64,000 nucleotides of DNA. It comes from Acidobacteriota bacterium (lineage in GTDB: Bacteria > Pseudomonadota > Alphaproteobacteria > Caulobacterales > Hyphomonadaceae). The stretch spans positions 1,674,001-1,738,000 of the forward strand of contig JADJRB010000001.1 in assembly GCA_016712445.1 (NCBI GenBank). Reading direction: 5' to 3'. How positions within the stretch are numbered: the stretch's first letter is position 1; each line of letters begins with the position of its first letter. A program made the translations under genes and the position numbers. The notes beneath the pieces are model-generated. The model ran no database searches and was not told the origin of the DNA. It saw only the letters and a program-made list of their open reading frames with translations. Below are positions 1 through 8,184 of this stretch, piece by piece.

Positions 1-264
1 GGGCGCTATCACCTGATCGATATCCGCGAGGCGGACGAGTATGCGCGCGAGCACATTCCCGGCGCGATCTCGCTGCCGCTGTCGGGCCTGGAAGCCGCCG
101 ACCTGCGGCTGGAGGCCGGGCGCACGGCCGTGTTCCATTGCAAGTCGGGCATGCGCACCCAGACCCATTGCGGACGCCTCGAGGCGCGCGTCGATGGTCC
201 GGCGCTGATCCTCGACGGCGGCATCGAAGGCTGGAAACAAGCCGGACTGCCGGTGGTGGGCTGA
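1..264 (+). CDS. Rhodanese-like domain protein, 3' end only
   Basis: The window opens inside this gene, so the N-terminus is missing; 87 residues remain before TGA. The visible part is the C-terminal half of a rhodanese fold: a DIRE-x-DEYA segment, then the active-site loop Cys47-KSGMR, then the closing DGGIEGWKQAG helix. The loop cysteine is present, so sulfur carriage is possible. The gene sits 10 nt before a TauE/SafE exporter, a common pairing in which rhodanese handles sulfane sulfur and the exporter removes sulfite or related anions. The missing N-terminus could carry another domain, so the full architecture is unknown. Confidence 0.85.
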   Translation, partial: GRYHLIDIREADEYAREHIPGAISLPLSGLEAADLRLEAGRTAVFHCKSGMRTQTHCGRLEARVDGPALILDGGIEGWKQAGLPVVG

Positions 265-274
265 GCGGCCGGAC

Positions 275-1060
275 ATGATCGAGCTCGTGCCTTCGGTCAT
301 TGTGGCGGCGCTGCTCAGCGGCGCGCTGATCGGGCTGTTCCTCGGCACGTTCGGGGGCGGGGGATCGGTGCTCGCGGCGCCGCTGCTGATCTATATCGTG
401 GGCGTTACCGAACCGCATGTCGCGATCGGCACATCAGCCGCAGCGGTGGCCGCGATTGCGCTTGTCAGCCTGGCTGGTCACTGGCGCGAGGGGCGCGTGA
501 AATGGCCGTGTGCGACCGTGTTTGCGATCTCGGGATTCCTCGGTTCGCTCGCCGGCTCGACGCTGGCGCTGCGGGTGCCGGGCGACTGGCTGCTGGTTGG
601 CTTCGCCGCCGCGATGGCGGCGATCGGCCTGTCGATGCTGCGCAAGCCGAAGACGGAAGGCGATCCGTCCGTGCACCTGACGCCGCGCCTCGTCGGACGC
701 ATTGCGCCGCTCGGACTGGGTGTCGGCGGGGCGGCGGGATTTTTCGGGATCGGCGGCGGCTTCCTGATCGTGCCGGGCCTGATGGCGGCGACCGGCATGA
801 CGCTGGCGAATGCGACGGCGTCGTCACTGGTCTCGGTCGCGGTGTTTGGCGCCGCGACCGCGATGAACTACGGCTTGCACGGCGAAATCGACCTCAGGCT
901 CGCGGGCCTCTTGTTGGCGGGCGGAGCGGCGGGCGGCGGCCTTGGCATCCTCGTCTCGCGCGCCCTCGCGAGCCGGGTGCGTCTGGCCCGCACGGCTTTC
1001 GCGGTCCTGATCGTGGCGGTCGCCCTCTATGTCGGGTGGAAAGCCGGAACGGCGCTTTGA
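275..1060 (+). CDS. TauE/SafE family sulfite/sulfonate exporter
   Basis: A 261-residue integral membrane protein with about eight hydrophobic segments. It shows the duplicated layout of the TauE/SafE family: a glycine-rich loop near residues 21-32 after TM1 and a second glycine-rich GxGGGF segment near residue 160, each followed by small-residue helices. Family members move small anions such as sulfite or sulfoacetate across the inner membrane, but the substrate here cannot be read from sequence. It follows a rhodanese gene by 10 nt, which supports a sulfur role. The start is the first ATG after the rhodanese stop; its ribosome site is weak. Confidence 0.85.
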   Translation: MIELVPSVIVAALLSGALIGLFLGTFGGGGSVLAAPLLIYIVGVTEPHVAIGTSAAAVAAIALVSLAGHWREGRVKWPCATVFAISGFLGSLAGSTLALRVPGDWLLVGFAAAMAAIGLSMLRKPKTEGDPSVHLTPRLVGRIAPLGLGVGGAAGFFGIGGGFLIVPGLMAATGMTLANATASSLVSVAVFGAATAMNYGLHGEIDLRLAGLLLAGGAAGGGLGILVSRALASRVRLARTAFAVLIVAVALYVGWKAGTAL

Positions 1061-1188
1061 CCGGGGCGTTGAACCAATCACAGCAGACCTGCGAAAGGTT
1101 GCTAAAATCCGGGAAAGAGGGCTGATATAAGCCCGGTGTGGGTTGGCAAGCCGCAGCGCAGGGCGCGCGGTCAGTTGGGAGACATCTG

Positions 1189-1908
1189 ATGAGCTTGATC
1201 TGGTGGATTCTGCCGTCGGTCGCCGGCGTGCTGGGCCTGATCCTGCTGTTTGCGGGCTTTGCGAAGATGGCCGGGCTGAAGCCGTTCGCGGGCGTCGCGC
1301 GCCTCGCCTTCGGTTCGGGCTTCCTAGGCCTGGCCGGGGTGATCGCCTTCGCGGGCCTGAACATCCAGACCTACAAGCGCCTCACCTATGAGCGCCCGGT
1401 GGCGACCGTGAAGTTCACCGCCCTGCCGGACCAGGCCAATGCCTACCGCGCCGACGTGGTCTTCTCCGACGGTCAGACACTTTTGCAGGCGGATGGCACT
1501 GCGCCGGTGTTCCACGGCAACGAATGGCAGATCGGCGCGAAGGTCATCAAGTTCAAACCGATGGCTAACATCCTCGGATATGACTCGATCTATCGGCTCG
1601 AGCATATGCGCTCGCTGGACAACATGCAGTTCTCGTCCGACGTCGTCACTGAAGGCAAGATTGACGGGCTGAAGATTGTCGAGACCGAACCCGGCATCGA
1701 TGTGGGCGGCCTCGCCGCCAAGTATGGCTCGAACTTCGGGATCGATGCGGAATATGGCTCAGCCACCTATCAGCCGATGGGCGACGGGTTCGAGTACGAA
1801 GTCTCGATTACGCAGGACGCGCTGATTGCGCGGCCGAACGAGGCGACCAAGCTGAAGATCCAGGACCAGGCCTATCCTGGCTTCAAGCCGATCAACGGAT
1901 CAAACTGA
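1189..1908 (+). CDS. Conserved membrane-anchored protein, unknown function
   Basis: A 239-residue protein with two hydrophobic helices at about residues 4-22 and 40-62, followed by a long soluble domain. It may correspond to the loosely named cation/multidrug efflux pump-like proteins, but it has too few membrane segments for a pump and I would not use that name. The start at 1189 is chosen over an in-frame one 51 nt upstream because GGGAGA precedes it at good distance and the protein then begins directly with the first helix. Its stop overlaps the next start (TGATG), so it is translationally linked to the methyltransferase. Confidence 0.65.
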   Translation: MSLIWWILPSVAGVLGLILLFAGFAKMAGLKPFAGVARLAFGSGFLGLAGVIAFAGLNIQTYKRLTYERPVATVKFTALPDQANAYRADVVFSDGQTLLQADGTAPVFHGNEWQIGAKVIKFKPMANILGYDSIYRLEHMRSLDNMQFSSDVVTEGKIDGLKIVETEPGIDVGGLAAKYGSNFGIDAEYGSATYQPMGDGFEYEVSITQDALIARPNEATKLKIQDQAYPGFKPINGSN

Positions 1909-2534
1909 TGAATCCCTGGGAGCGCTATGTCGTTCCGAACCTGATCGCCTGTGCGTGTTCGACGCGGCCGATCATGAAGCAGCGCGCCAAGGTTGTTCCA
2001 AAGGCGGAAGGCGTTGTGCTGGAACTCGGCTGCGGGTCGGGCACCAATTTCGCGATGTACGATGCCGGTAAGGTCGAGAAGCTCTACGCGCTGGAACCGG
2101 CGCCCGGCATGGTGGTGAAAGCAAAGCGCACGGCGGGCGAGCTGGGAATCGGCAAGAGTATCGAGTTCCTGGAATGCGGCGCCGAACATGTTCCGCTGGC
2201 GGACGGATCGGTTGACACGGCGGTGATCACCTTTGTGCTGTGCACGATACCGGACTGGAAGAGCGCGCTGGCGGAGACGCGGCGCGTGCTGAAGCCCGGC
2301 GGGCGCATCCTGTTCTCCGAGCATGGGCTGGCGCCGGACGCCGGGATTGCGAAATGGCAGCGCCGGGTCGAGCCCGTCTGGAAGCCGCTGGCAGGCGGCT
2401 GCCACCTGACGCGCGACACGCTGGGCCTGCTGCGCGAAGGCGGCTTCGAAAGCGATGACGCCGAAACCATGTACCTGCCGAACACGCCGAAGATTGCCGG
2501 CTATGTCAGCTGGGGTTCGGCGCGCCGCGTCTGA
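1908..2534 (+). CDS. Class I SAM-dependent methyltransferase
   Basis: A 208-residue Rossmann-type methyltransferase. Motif I is VLELGCGSGTN at residues 37-47; the acidic residue that binds the SAM ribose lies in the following ALEPAPGM strand. A post-I motif (ADGSVDTAVITFVLCTI) and a late KPGG turn are typical of UbiE/phospholipid-methyltransferase relatives. The substrate cannot be assigned. The start overlaps the stop of the upstream membrane protein by 1 nt, and the DUF3445 gene begins 4 nt after its stop, so the three genes look like one transcript. Confidence 0.85.
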   Translation: MNPWERYVVPNLIACACSTRPIMKQRAKVVPKAEGVVLELGCGSGTNFAMYDAGKVEKLYALEPAPGMVVKAKRTAGELGIGKSIEFLECGAEHVPLADGSVDTAVITFVLCTIPDWKSALAETRRVLKPGGRILFSEHGLAPDAGIAKWQRRVEPVWKPLAGGCHLTRDTLGLLREGGFESDDAETMYLPNTPKIAGYVSWGSARRV

Positions 2535-2538
2535 CCCG

Positions 2539-3360
2539 ATGCGCCGGCCGCCTTTCCTGCCTTTCCTGAACGGACCGCTGAGCCTGGCGCCCGGACTGAA
2601 GCCTATCGATCCGGCAACCTGGCTGGTGCCGGACACCGAGGCTGCTGGCTGGCTCGCGGAGAAGCGCACGGTGATGCAGCGCCATCGCGACGAAGTCTAT
2701 GGTGCGCGCGCCGGCAGTGAGGCGGCGACGGACGAGCTGGCCGTCGCCGTGCGGGCCGCTGCCGGGCCGGGCGAGGGGATCTGGGCGAGCGCGCTGGAAG
2801 GCGCGGCGAGTGCAGTTTCGGATGACCTCTGTGTACTGATCAAGGACAGCGAAGGCCTGTGGCGCCTTGAGGCCGCCAGCCTGTGTGCGCCGACCTTCTG
2901 GCGGCTGGCGGACAAGCTCGGCGAGCCGCTGGGCGGCCTGCACGGGCCGGTGCCGGGCGCGAATCCGGGGCTGGTCTCGCGCATCCACCGGATGTTCGAT
3001 GCAATCCAGCCCGGACAGGTGCTCGAGCGGTTCAACTGGACGGTCCAGCCGGGCACCGCGCGGTTCACGCCCAGCCAGACGCCGTTCAAGCAGATCGCGG
3101 CGAGCCTTGCCGACGAGGGCGCGCTCGACGCCTTGTGGCTGCGTGTGGAGCGCCAGACGATCTCGAAACTGCCGGGCACGGGCGCGGTGGTGTTCACGAT
3201 CCGGCCGGTGCTGGATCCGCTGCGCGCGGCGCTGCCCGACGCGGTGCATGTGGAAGCGTTCCGGTCCTCATGGGAAGGCGTGGATCCGGTGCTCGCGGAC
3301 TACAAGGGTTGGCCGCATTACGACCGGCTGGTGCGCGCGGCGTTGCGGCAGGCGGCTTGA
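2539..3360 (+). CDS. DUF3445 family, heme-dependent oxidative N-demethylase-like
   Basis: A 273-residue protein. The start at 2539, four bases after the methyltransferase stop, is preferred to an in-frame start 84 nt upstream inside that gene. The N-terminal pattern (LAPGLKPIDPATW, then VPD...EKRTVM) and the internal RFNWTVQP segment resemble the DUF3445 family, whose characterised members include the alpha subunit of heme-dependent oxidative N-demethylase. The other demethylase subunits are not seen nearby, so actual demethylase activity is uncertain and this may be a stand-alone homologue. It closes the membrane protein-methyltransferase group. Confidence 0.7.
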   Translation: MRRPPFLPFLNGPLSLAPGLKPIDPATWLVPDTEAAGWLAEKRTVMQRHRDEVYGARAGSEAATDELAVAVRAAAGPGEGIWASALEGAASAVSDDLCVLIKDSEGLWRLEAASLCAPTFWRLADKLGEPLGGLHGPVPGANPGLVSRIHRMFDAIQPGQVLERFNWTVQPGTARFTPSQTPFKQIAASLADEGALDALWLRVERQTISKLPGTGAVVFTIRPVLDPLRAALPDAVHVEAFRSSWEGVDPVLADYKGWPHYDRLVRAALRQAA

Positions 3361-3423
3361 GCTTTCCTGCGCGGCGGGTTTGGCCTACATCCCCACCAGA
3401 CGATCAGCCACCGGAGACATGCC

Positions 3424-4122
3424 ATGGACTTCCAGCAAATCCTTCTCGACCTGCAGAAGCAGGCCAAGCAAGCGGCGAAGGAATACGACCTCGAAGGCAA
3501 GGTCAAGAAAGGCAAGGATCTCGGCGAGGCCGCGCTGGAGCGGCTGAAGACGGACCGCAATACGCAGGTCGCCGCAGCCGGCGCGGGCGCGCTGATCGCG
3601 GCAATGATGCTGGGCACGAAAGGCGGGCGCCGCTTCATCGGCGGCACGGTGAAGACCGGCGCCGTGGCGGGCCTTGGCGCGCTGGCCTATCATGCCTGGA
3701 TGAAGTCGCAGGGCCGCAAGCCCGACGCCGATGTGAAGCCGGCGCAACTTGGCTTCGTGACGGCGAAGACCGCGGAGCCGGAATTTGCCGAAGCGCTGGT
3801 GCGCACGATCGTGGCGGCGGCCTGGGCCGACGGCGTGCTGGACGAGGCTGAGAAGGTGGTGATCGAAGGCGCGCTGAAGGAAGCCGGCCTCGGCAAGGGC
3901 GACCGCGCCATTCTCGCGAATGACCGGCCGGAGGCCGAAACGCTGGCGAAGATTGCCGCGGGCGCGCTCTCGCCGAACCATGCCGCGCAGCTCTACACGG
4001 CGGCGTGCATCGTGACCGGGGATACGACCAGCGACGAGGCGGCCTTCCTCACGCGGCTGGCGGGCAAGCTCGGCATTGCAGACGCGCATGCTGAAGCGAT
4101 CCGCAAGGAAGTGAAAGGCTGA
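3424..4122 (+). CDS. DUF533/YebE family protein with TerB-like domain
   Basis: A 232-residue protein in two parts. The N-terminal 100 residues contain a Lys-rich amphipathic helix, an Ala/Gly stretch that may dip into the membrane (AAAGAGALIAAMML, about residues 50-63) and a second small-residue patch. From about residue 105 an alpha-helical acidic domain resembles the TerB fold seen in DUF533/YebE proteins (YebE is the E. coli member). The function is not established; homologues are inner-membrane associated. Its stop overlaps the next ATG (TGATG), tying it to the EVE protein. Confidence 0.75.
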   Translation: MDFQQILLDLQKQAKQAAKEYDLEGKVKKGKDLGEAALERLKTDRNTQVAAAGAGALIAAMMLGTKGGRRFIGGTVKTGAVAGLGALAYHAWMKSQGRKPDADVKPAQLGFVTAKTAEPEFAEALVRTIVAAAWADGVLDEAEKVVIEGALKEAGLGKGDRAILANDRPEAETLAKIAAGALSPNHAAQLYTAACIVTGDTTSDEAAFLTRLAGKLGIADAHAEAIRKEVKG

Positions 4123-4559
4123 TGCAGTACTGGCTGTTCAAGTCCGAGCCCGACGCGTGGAGCTGGGACCAGCAGGTGGCGAAGGGCGCCGAGGGCGAGA
4201 TGTGGTCCGGCGTGCGCAACTACACCGCGCGCAACAACATGCGCGCGATGAAGCTGGGCGACCGGGCGTTCTTCTACCATTCCAATGAAGGGCTCGCGAT
4301 CGTCGGGGTGGTCGAGGTGTGCGCGCTGTCGGCGCCTGATCCGACCACGGACGATGTGCGCTGGGACTGCGTGACGGTGCGGGCGCTGGCACCGGTGCCG
4401 AAGCCGGTGACGCTGAAGGCGGTGAAGGAGAATCCGAAACTCGCCGAGATGAGCCTCGTGGCGTCATTCCGCCTTTCGGTGCAGCCAGTGTTGCTGGCGG
4501 AGTGGAAAGAAGTCTGCAGGATGGGCGGGCTTGATCCCAAGACACTGAGGGCGGTTTGA
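4122..4559 (+). CDS. EVE domain-containing protein
   Basis: A 145-residue single-domain protein that starts with the hallmark YWLFKSEPDAWSWDQ. It continues with W-G/S-GVRNYTARNNMRAM and a FFYHS strand, as in EVE/Thy28 proteins. EVE is a PUA-like fold that binds modified bases in DNA or RNA. In bacteria it occurs alone or fused to restriction or helicase domains; here it is stand-alone and no restriction genes are near, so a housekeeping reader role is more likely than defence. It shares 1 nt with the DUF533 gene and converges on a secreted protein gene 4 nt downstream. Confidence 0.88.
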   Translation: MQYWLFKSEPDAWSWDQQVAKGAEGEMWSGVRNYTARNNMRAMKLGDRAFFYHSNEGLAIVGVVEVCALSAPDPTTDDVRWDCVTVRALAPVPKPVTLKAVKENPKLAEMSLVASFRLSVQPVLLAEWKEVCRMGGLDPKTLRAV

Positions 4560-4563
4560 ACTT

Positions 4564-4995
4564 CTAGCCGGGCGAGCAGACGCCCGTACGTTCCAGCGAC
4601 AAGAGGATGTATCCGTCCAAAGTCGATCCGTCCTCGAGTGGGAACTCGACTTCCGCATTTATCTCGATCTTTTCTGCGGTCGCTTCAACTTGAACGTCGC
4701 CTGAAACGATCTCGCCGCCTGTGCAGGTAAGGCCAAAATCTGCGCCGCTGGCTGCTGATGAGGGTTCCCCGAGCTGGCAGGACCCATGCGGTTCGATCAT
4801 GCCGGCGATCTGATCGTTCGAGATTGTGACCGACTCCCCTGCAAGGCAGTCGCTCGTGGCTTGCTCATCAAAGAAGTCGATCGCGCCCGTGACGCGCGTT
4901 CCTTCCCACTTTCCGCCGTTCAATTGATAGGGCTGGGCTGAGGCGATTGAGCCGACCAGAGCAAGCGCGGCGGCGCCAGAAATACAACGAACCAC
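4564..4995 (-). CDS. Small exported protein with four cysteines, unknown
   Basis: A 143-residue protein with a signal peptide (residues 1-20, cleavage after ASA). The mature part is acidic and predicted mostly beta, with Cys50, Cys73, Cys91 and Cys140, enough for two disulfides in the periplasm. The opening GGKWEGTRV and the later alternating strands loosely recall DUF3617-type periplasmic proteins, but this is a weak resemblance and I do not assign a family. It lies alone between convergent and divergent neighbours and is probably its own transcript. Confidence 0.6.
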   Translation of the reverse strand: MVRCISGAAALALVGSIASAQPYQLNGGKWEGTRVTGAIDFFDEQATSDCLAGESVTISNDQIAGMIEPHGSCQLGEPSSAASGADFGLTCTGGEIVSGDVQVEATAEKIEINAEVEFPLEDGSTLDGYILLSLERTGVCSPG

Positions 4996-5093
4996 AAGTT
5001 ACTCCTGACAGGAAATCAGACGACGATCCCAACACAGTGCGCGCTTTTCGAGAAGTGCCGAAAGGCAGGTGCGGCCGTGTCGCTCACTAAAGT

Positions 5094-5624
5094 TCACCCC
5101 CTGTGCCCATCCTCAAATCCGGCGAGGGTCCATTCTGCGAATTGGGCGAGGTTGCCGCCGGTGAACAGGAAGCCGGCGACACCGGCCGCGCGGGCGGCTT
5201 CGATGTCGGCGTCCTTGTCGCCGATCAGGAAGCTCTGCTCGCGCCTCACGGGAAAATCTGCCATCGCGCGCAGCAGCATGCCGGGCTTCGGCTTGCGGTC
5301 GAAGCTGTCGCGCCGGTAGCGCGGGTTCTCGCCTTCTTCGTGGTAGGGGCAATGGTAGATCCGGTCGATCCGCGCGCCAGCCTCGGCGAGGCGTGCTTCC
5401 ATCCAGTGGTGCAGGGCCTGCATATCGGCTTCGGTGTAGTAATTGCGGGCAATACCCGACTGGTTGGTGACCACGAACACATACCAGCCGCGCGCATTGA
5501 AGGCGGCGATTGTCTCGGCGGCGCCCTCCACGAATTCAAAGTCCTCGACCCGGCTGACATAGCCCTTGTCGACGTTGATGACGCCGTCGCGGTCAAGGAA
5601 AAGGGCGGGCCGATGGGTCTTCAT
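5094..5624 (-). CDS. gmhB: GmhB-like HAD phosphatase (heptose 1,7-bisphosphate type)
   Basis: A 176-residue HAD-IIIA phosphatase. Motif I is DRDGV with Asp11 and Asp13, motif II is TNQSG at residues 53-57, motif III includes KPKPGML, and GDKDAD carries the metal-binding aspartates near residue 136. GmhB removes the C7 phosphate from heptose 1,7-bisphosphate in LPS core or nucleotide-heptose synthesis. The usual zinc loop ends in a CxC pair; here HCPYH is present at 91-95 but the second cysteine pair is absent. Imidazoleglycerol-phosphate phosphatase or another sugar phosphatase remains possible. The start at 5624 is preceded by AGAGGGG; 43 upstream in-frame codons were rejected. Confidence 0.8.
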   Translation of the reverse strand: MKTHRPALFLDRDGVINVDKGYVSRVEDFEFVEGAAETIAAFNARGWYVFVVTNQSGIARNYYTEADMQALHHWMEARLAEAGARIDRIYHCPYHEEGENPRYRRDSFDRKPKPGMLLRAMADFPVRREQSFLIGDKDADIEAARAAGVAGFLFTGGNLAQFAEWTLAGFEDGHRG

Positions 5625-5764
5625 GCGCCCCTCTTGGCTGACTTGGACGCGCGCCGCAACCTCGCCGGAATGGCGAACCGTCTGGACGGCGGCTTGACGC
5701 AGCGCGAAGGTCGCGCCCGTGAAGGGACGAAGAGCCCTCACGGGAGGAAACAAGGAGGAAATCC

Positions 5765-6034
5765 ATGGAACAATACATTCCCCTGATTGTCAGTGCCCTC
5801 GGCGGCACGGTGCTGGGCCCGCTGGTCGCGCGCCTTGCCGGTGGCAGCGGTGTCGGCGGCGTGCTGGGCGGCCTGCTCGGCGGTGTGGCGGCCCATTACG
5901 GCGCGAATGCAGCCGGCATCGGCCCTTTGCTGGGCGACTCGGCCCTGATGGCGCATGTCCAGAGCTTCCTAGAAGGCGGCATCGGCGGCGGGGTGCTGGC
6001 GGCGCTTGCCAGCCTCGTGATGAAGAAGAGCTGA
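5765..6034 (+). CDS. Small glycine-rich membrane protein
   Basis: An 89-residue protein of glycine, alanine and leucine with two or three short hydrophobic segments containing GxxxG repeats (LGGLLGGVAAHYG). It ends with a basic KK tail. A very strong ribosome site (AAGGAGG) lies 7 nt before the ATG, which supports a real gene. It resembles small Gly-zipper membrane proteins that insert in the inner membrane, but no family or function is recognised. It stands alone between gmhB-like and MFS genes. Confidence 0.65.
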   Translation: MEQYIPLIVSALGGTVLGPLVARLAGGSGVGGVLGGLLGGVAAHYGANAAGIGPLLGDSALMAHVQSFLEGGIGGGVLAALASLVMKKS

Positions 6035-6095
6035 TCCGGCAGAGGATTGGTGCGCAGGCGGACGATCATCCGGCCGCCTGCGCCCGTCCGCCGGA

Positions 6096-7358
6096 CTAGA
6101 TGTCGGCCTCGGTCAGCGCGGCGCGGTTTGCGCGGATGCCTTGATACAGCGGCAACAATGCCAGCAGCGTGAAGCTGGCGGCCAGCAGGAACGCGGCACC
6201 GGGGATGTGCACCGGGGCGGCCGGCCCGGCAAACTCTGCAAACACCTGCGTCATCAGCACCGGGCTGAAGATCAGGGTGAAGGCCATCAGGCTTGATTGC
6301 GCGCCTTGCAGCTCGCCTTGCGCATTGGGCGGCGTGAGATTGGACGTGATCGTGTTGATCGACGGCATGGCGACACCGCCGAGCGCGGACACAAAGAGGA
6401 TCGCGTAGACCATCCAGCCCTGCGAGGCGAAGGCGAACAGCGCCATGGCGGCGGCATTCATCGCGAGGCCGAAAACCGCCGCGCGCATGGCGCCGAGACG
6501 CTTGATGATGATGCCGGTGAGCAGGGCCTGCGACAGCGCAGAGCCGATGCCGACTGCGCCGAGCGACAGGCCGATTTGCCATTCCGACCAGCCGTAGCGC
6601 GCGGCGCCGTAATAGTTCCAGGTGGAGGGATAGACCGCGTGTCCGACCTGGAACACGCCGATCGTGATGATGAACCAGTAGACCCGAGGCAGCTTCGAGA
6701 AGTGCTTCACGGCGCCGAACGGATTGGCCCGCGCGAGACTCAGCGGGCGGCGGTTTTCCGGGGCAAGGCTCTCCGGCATGACGAACAGGCCGTAGAGGAA
6801 GTTGAGGCCTGCACAAACGGCGGCGACGAAGAAGGGCAGGCGGATGTGGATCTCTCCGAGCAGCCCGCCGAAAACCGGACCGAGGATGAAGCCGAGTCCG
6901 AAGGCGGCGCCGAGCATGCCGAAGGCGCGGCCCCGGTCGCGCGGTTCGGTGACGTCGGCGACATAGGCGTTGGCGACCGAGACGGTGGCCGAGAAGAAGC
7001 CGGCGAGCGCGCGCCCGAGGAACAGGACGGCGACGGAAGGCGCGAGGCCCATGATCACCATGTCCACCCCGAGCATCGCGATCGAGACCAGCAGCACCGG
7101 CCGGCGGCCGAAACGGTCCGACAGCGCGCCGAGGAAAGGCATCGCGATGAAGTTGGCAATGGCATAGGTCATTGCCAGCCAGCCGTTTTCGCGGGCGGCG
7201 AGTTCGACCGGCAGACCGGTGAGTTCTGCCAGCAGAGACGGCATGATTGGCATGACGATGCCGAAGGCGAGCATGTTCAGCGTCACCGCCACAACCACGA
7301 ACAGAAAGGCATTCTTGCCGTGGGCGCGCGCGGGGGCTGAATCGGTCATCGGCGGCAT
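6096..7358 (-). CDS. MFS drug:H+ antiporter-like transporter (TCR/Tet type)
   Basis: A 420-residue major facilitator with 12 predicted helices. The N-terminal helix (NMLAFGIVMPIMPSLL) and the loop 2-3 motif GALSDRFGRRPVLL are the DHA1 signature found in tetracycline-type exporters. A drug substrate is possible but not shown. A second in-frame ATG at 7349 is an equally good start. The upstream region shared with the divergent GNAT gene contains a strikingly AT-rich patch (7385-7440) that probably holds the promoter. No dedicated repressor gene adjoins it. Confidence 0.85.
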   Translation of the reverse strand: MPPMTDSAPARAHGKNAFLFVVVAVTLNMLAFGIVMPIMPSLLAELTGLPVELAARENGWLAMTYAIANFIAMPFLGALSDRFGRRPVLLVSIAMLGVDMVIMGLAPSVAVLFLGRALAGFFSATVSVANAYVADVTEPRDRGRAFGMLGAAFGLGFILGPVFGGLLGEIHIRLPFFVAAVCAGLNFLYGLFVMPESLAPENRRPLSLARANPFGAVKHFSKLPRVYWFIITIGVFQVGHAVYPSTWNYYGAARYGWSEWQIGLSLGAVGIGSALSQALLTGIIIKRLGAMRAAVFGLAMNAAAMALFAFASQGWMVYAILFVSALGGVAMPSINTITSNLTPPNAQGELQGAQSSLMAFTLIFSPVLMTQVFAEFAGPAAPVHIPGAAFLLAASFTLLALLPLYQGIRANRAALTEADI

Positions 7359-7384
7359 CTTTCGGCGCGGCAGCTTGCGAGGTC

Positions 7385-7440
7385 AATCTCCGATATTGAT
7401 TGTCCGAAGTCAAAATATTTATCAAAAATGAAAAATAAAA
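7385..7440. promoter_or_regulatory. AT-rich divergent promoter region
   Basis: In a genome this GC-rich the stretch around CAAAATATTTATCAAAAATG stands out, with runs of A and a TTGATT hexamer at 7396-7401. It lies between the divergent MFS transporter and GNAT genes. The location and composition suggest promoters or a nucleoid-protein site. No hexamer pair with good spacing was found, so individual promoters are not called. Confidence 0.35.
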
Positions 7441-7607
7441 GCCTGCCGGCCGATGAATGATCGCTGGCTGGTTGGGTACGGGGCTTGATGCAGCGGGTGC
7501 AAGCGCGGAATATGGCGCCGATGGCAGGCGAGATACCCCTTACGCGGCACGCGGTTTCACCGGAGAAGGCCGAGTCCATTCGCGCGGCGGTGCGCCGGAC
7601 AACCCGG

Positions 7608-8132
7608 ATGGGCGACAGCCGTCTCGCGCGAACTGAAGACGCGCCAGCCTTGCTGGCGCTGCTGTCCGATCCGGCGGTCCACGCCCCGATCTATACACTG
7701 CCGCGTCCCCTCACGCAGGAGACCGTGGCCGCCTTCATCGATACCCATCTCGCCGAGCGGGAGACCGGTATCGGCTTGCTGTTCGTCCGCGAAGGCGACG
7801 GGGGCAGGGTGATGGGTTATTCGGACGTGCAGGTCTGGCCGCAGTGGGGGGCGGGCGAACTCGGCGGCGCGCTGCATCGGTCGTTGCATGGGCAGGGAAC
7901 AGGCGGGCGCGGGGCGGCGGCGAGTTTCGGCTGGATGTTCGACGAGTTAGGGCTCGAGCTGATCTGCGAGACAGCCAGCCTTGAGAACGTCGCCACGCAG
8001 CGGATGCTGGACGGGCTGGGTTTCACGCGGATGGGCGAGGTTGTCAGCACACGGCCGGACGGCTCGACCCGGGCGAGCCTCGTCTGGGAGATGACCCGTG
8101 CGGACTGGCAGGCCCGGGCGGAAACGCCTTAA
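7608..8132 (+). CDS. GNAT family N-acetyltransferase
   Basis: From 7608 this is a 174-residue GNAT protein. The fold begins at once with RLARTEDAPALLALL, and the RimJ/RimL-like C-terminal half contains FDELGLELICETASLENVATQRML, matching the acetyl-CoA and N-terminal substrate region of ribosomal-protein-type acetyltransferases. The acetyl-CoA loop is GQGTGGRG. The frame is open back to 7485 (a TTG), but those 41 residues are not GNAT-like. The true start is therefore uncertain. The substrate is unknown. Confidence 0.8.
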   Translation: MGDSRLARTEDAPALLALLSDPAVHAPIYTLPRPLTQETVAAFIDTHLAERETGIGLLFVREGDGGRVMGYSDVQVWPQWGAGELGGALHRSLHGQGTGGRGAAASFGWMFDELGLELICETASLENVATQRMLDGLGFTRMGEVVSTRPDGSTRASLVWEMTRADWQARAETP

Positions 8133-8184
8133 CAGAACGGGTTGCGGCGGGTTAGACTGCGTGTGATCGCGGAAGGATGCATCC

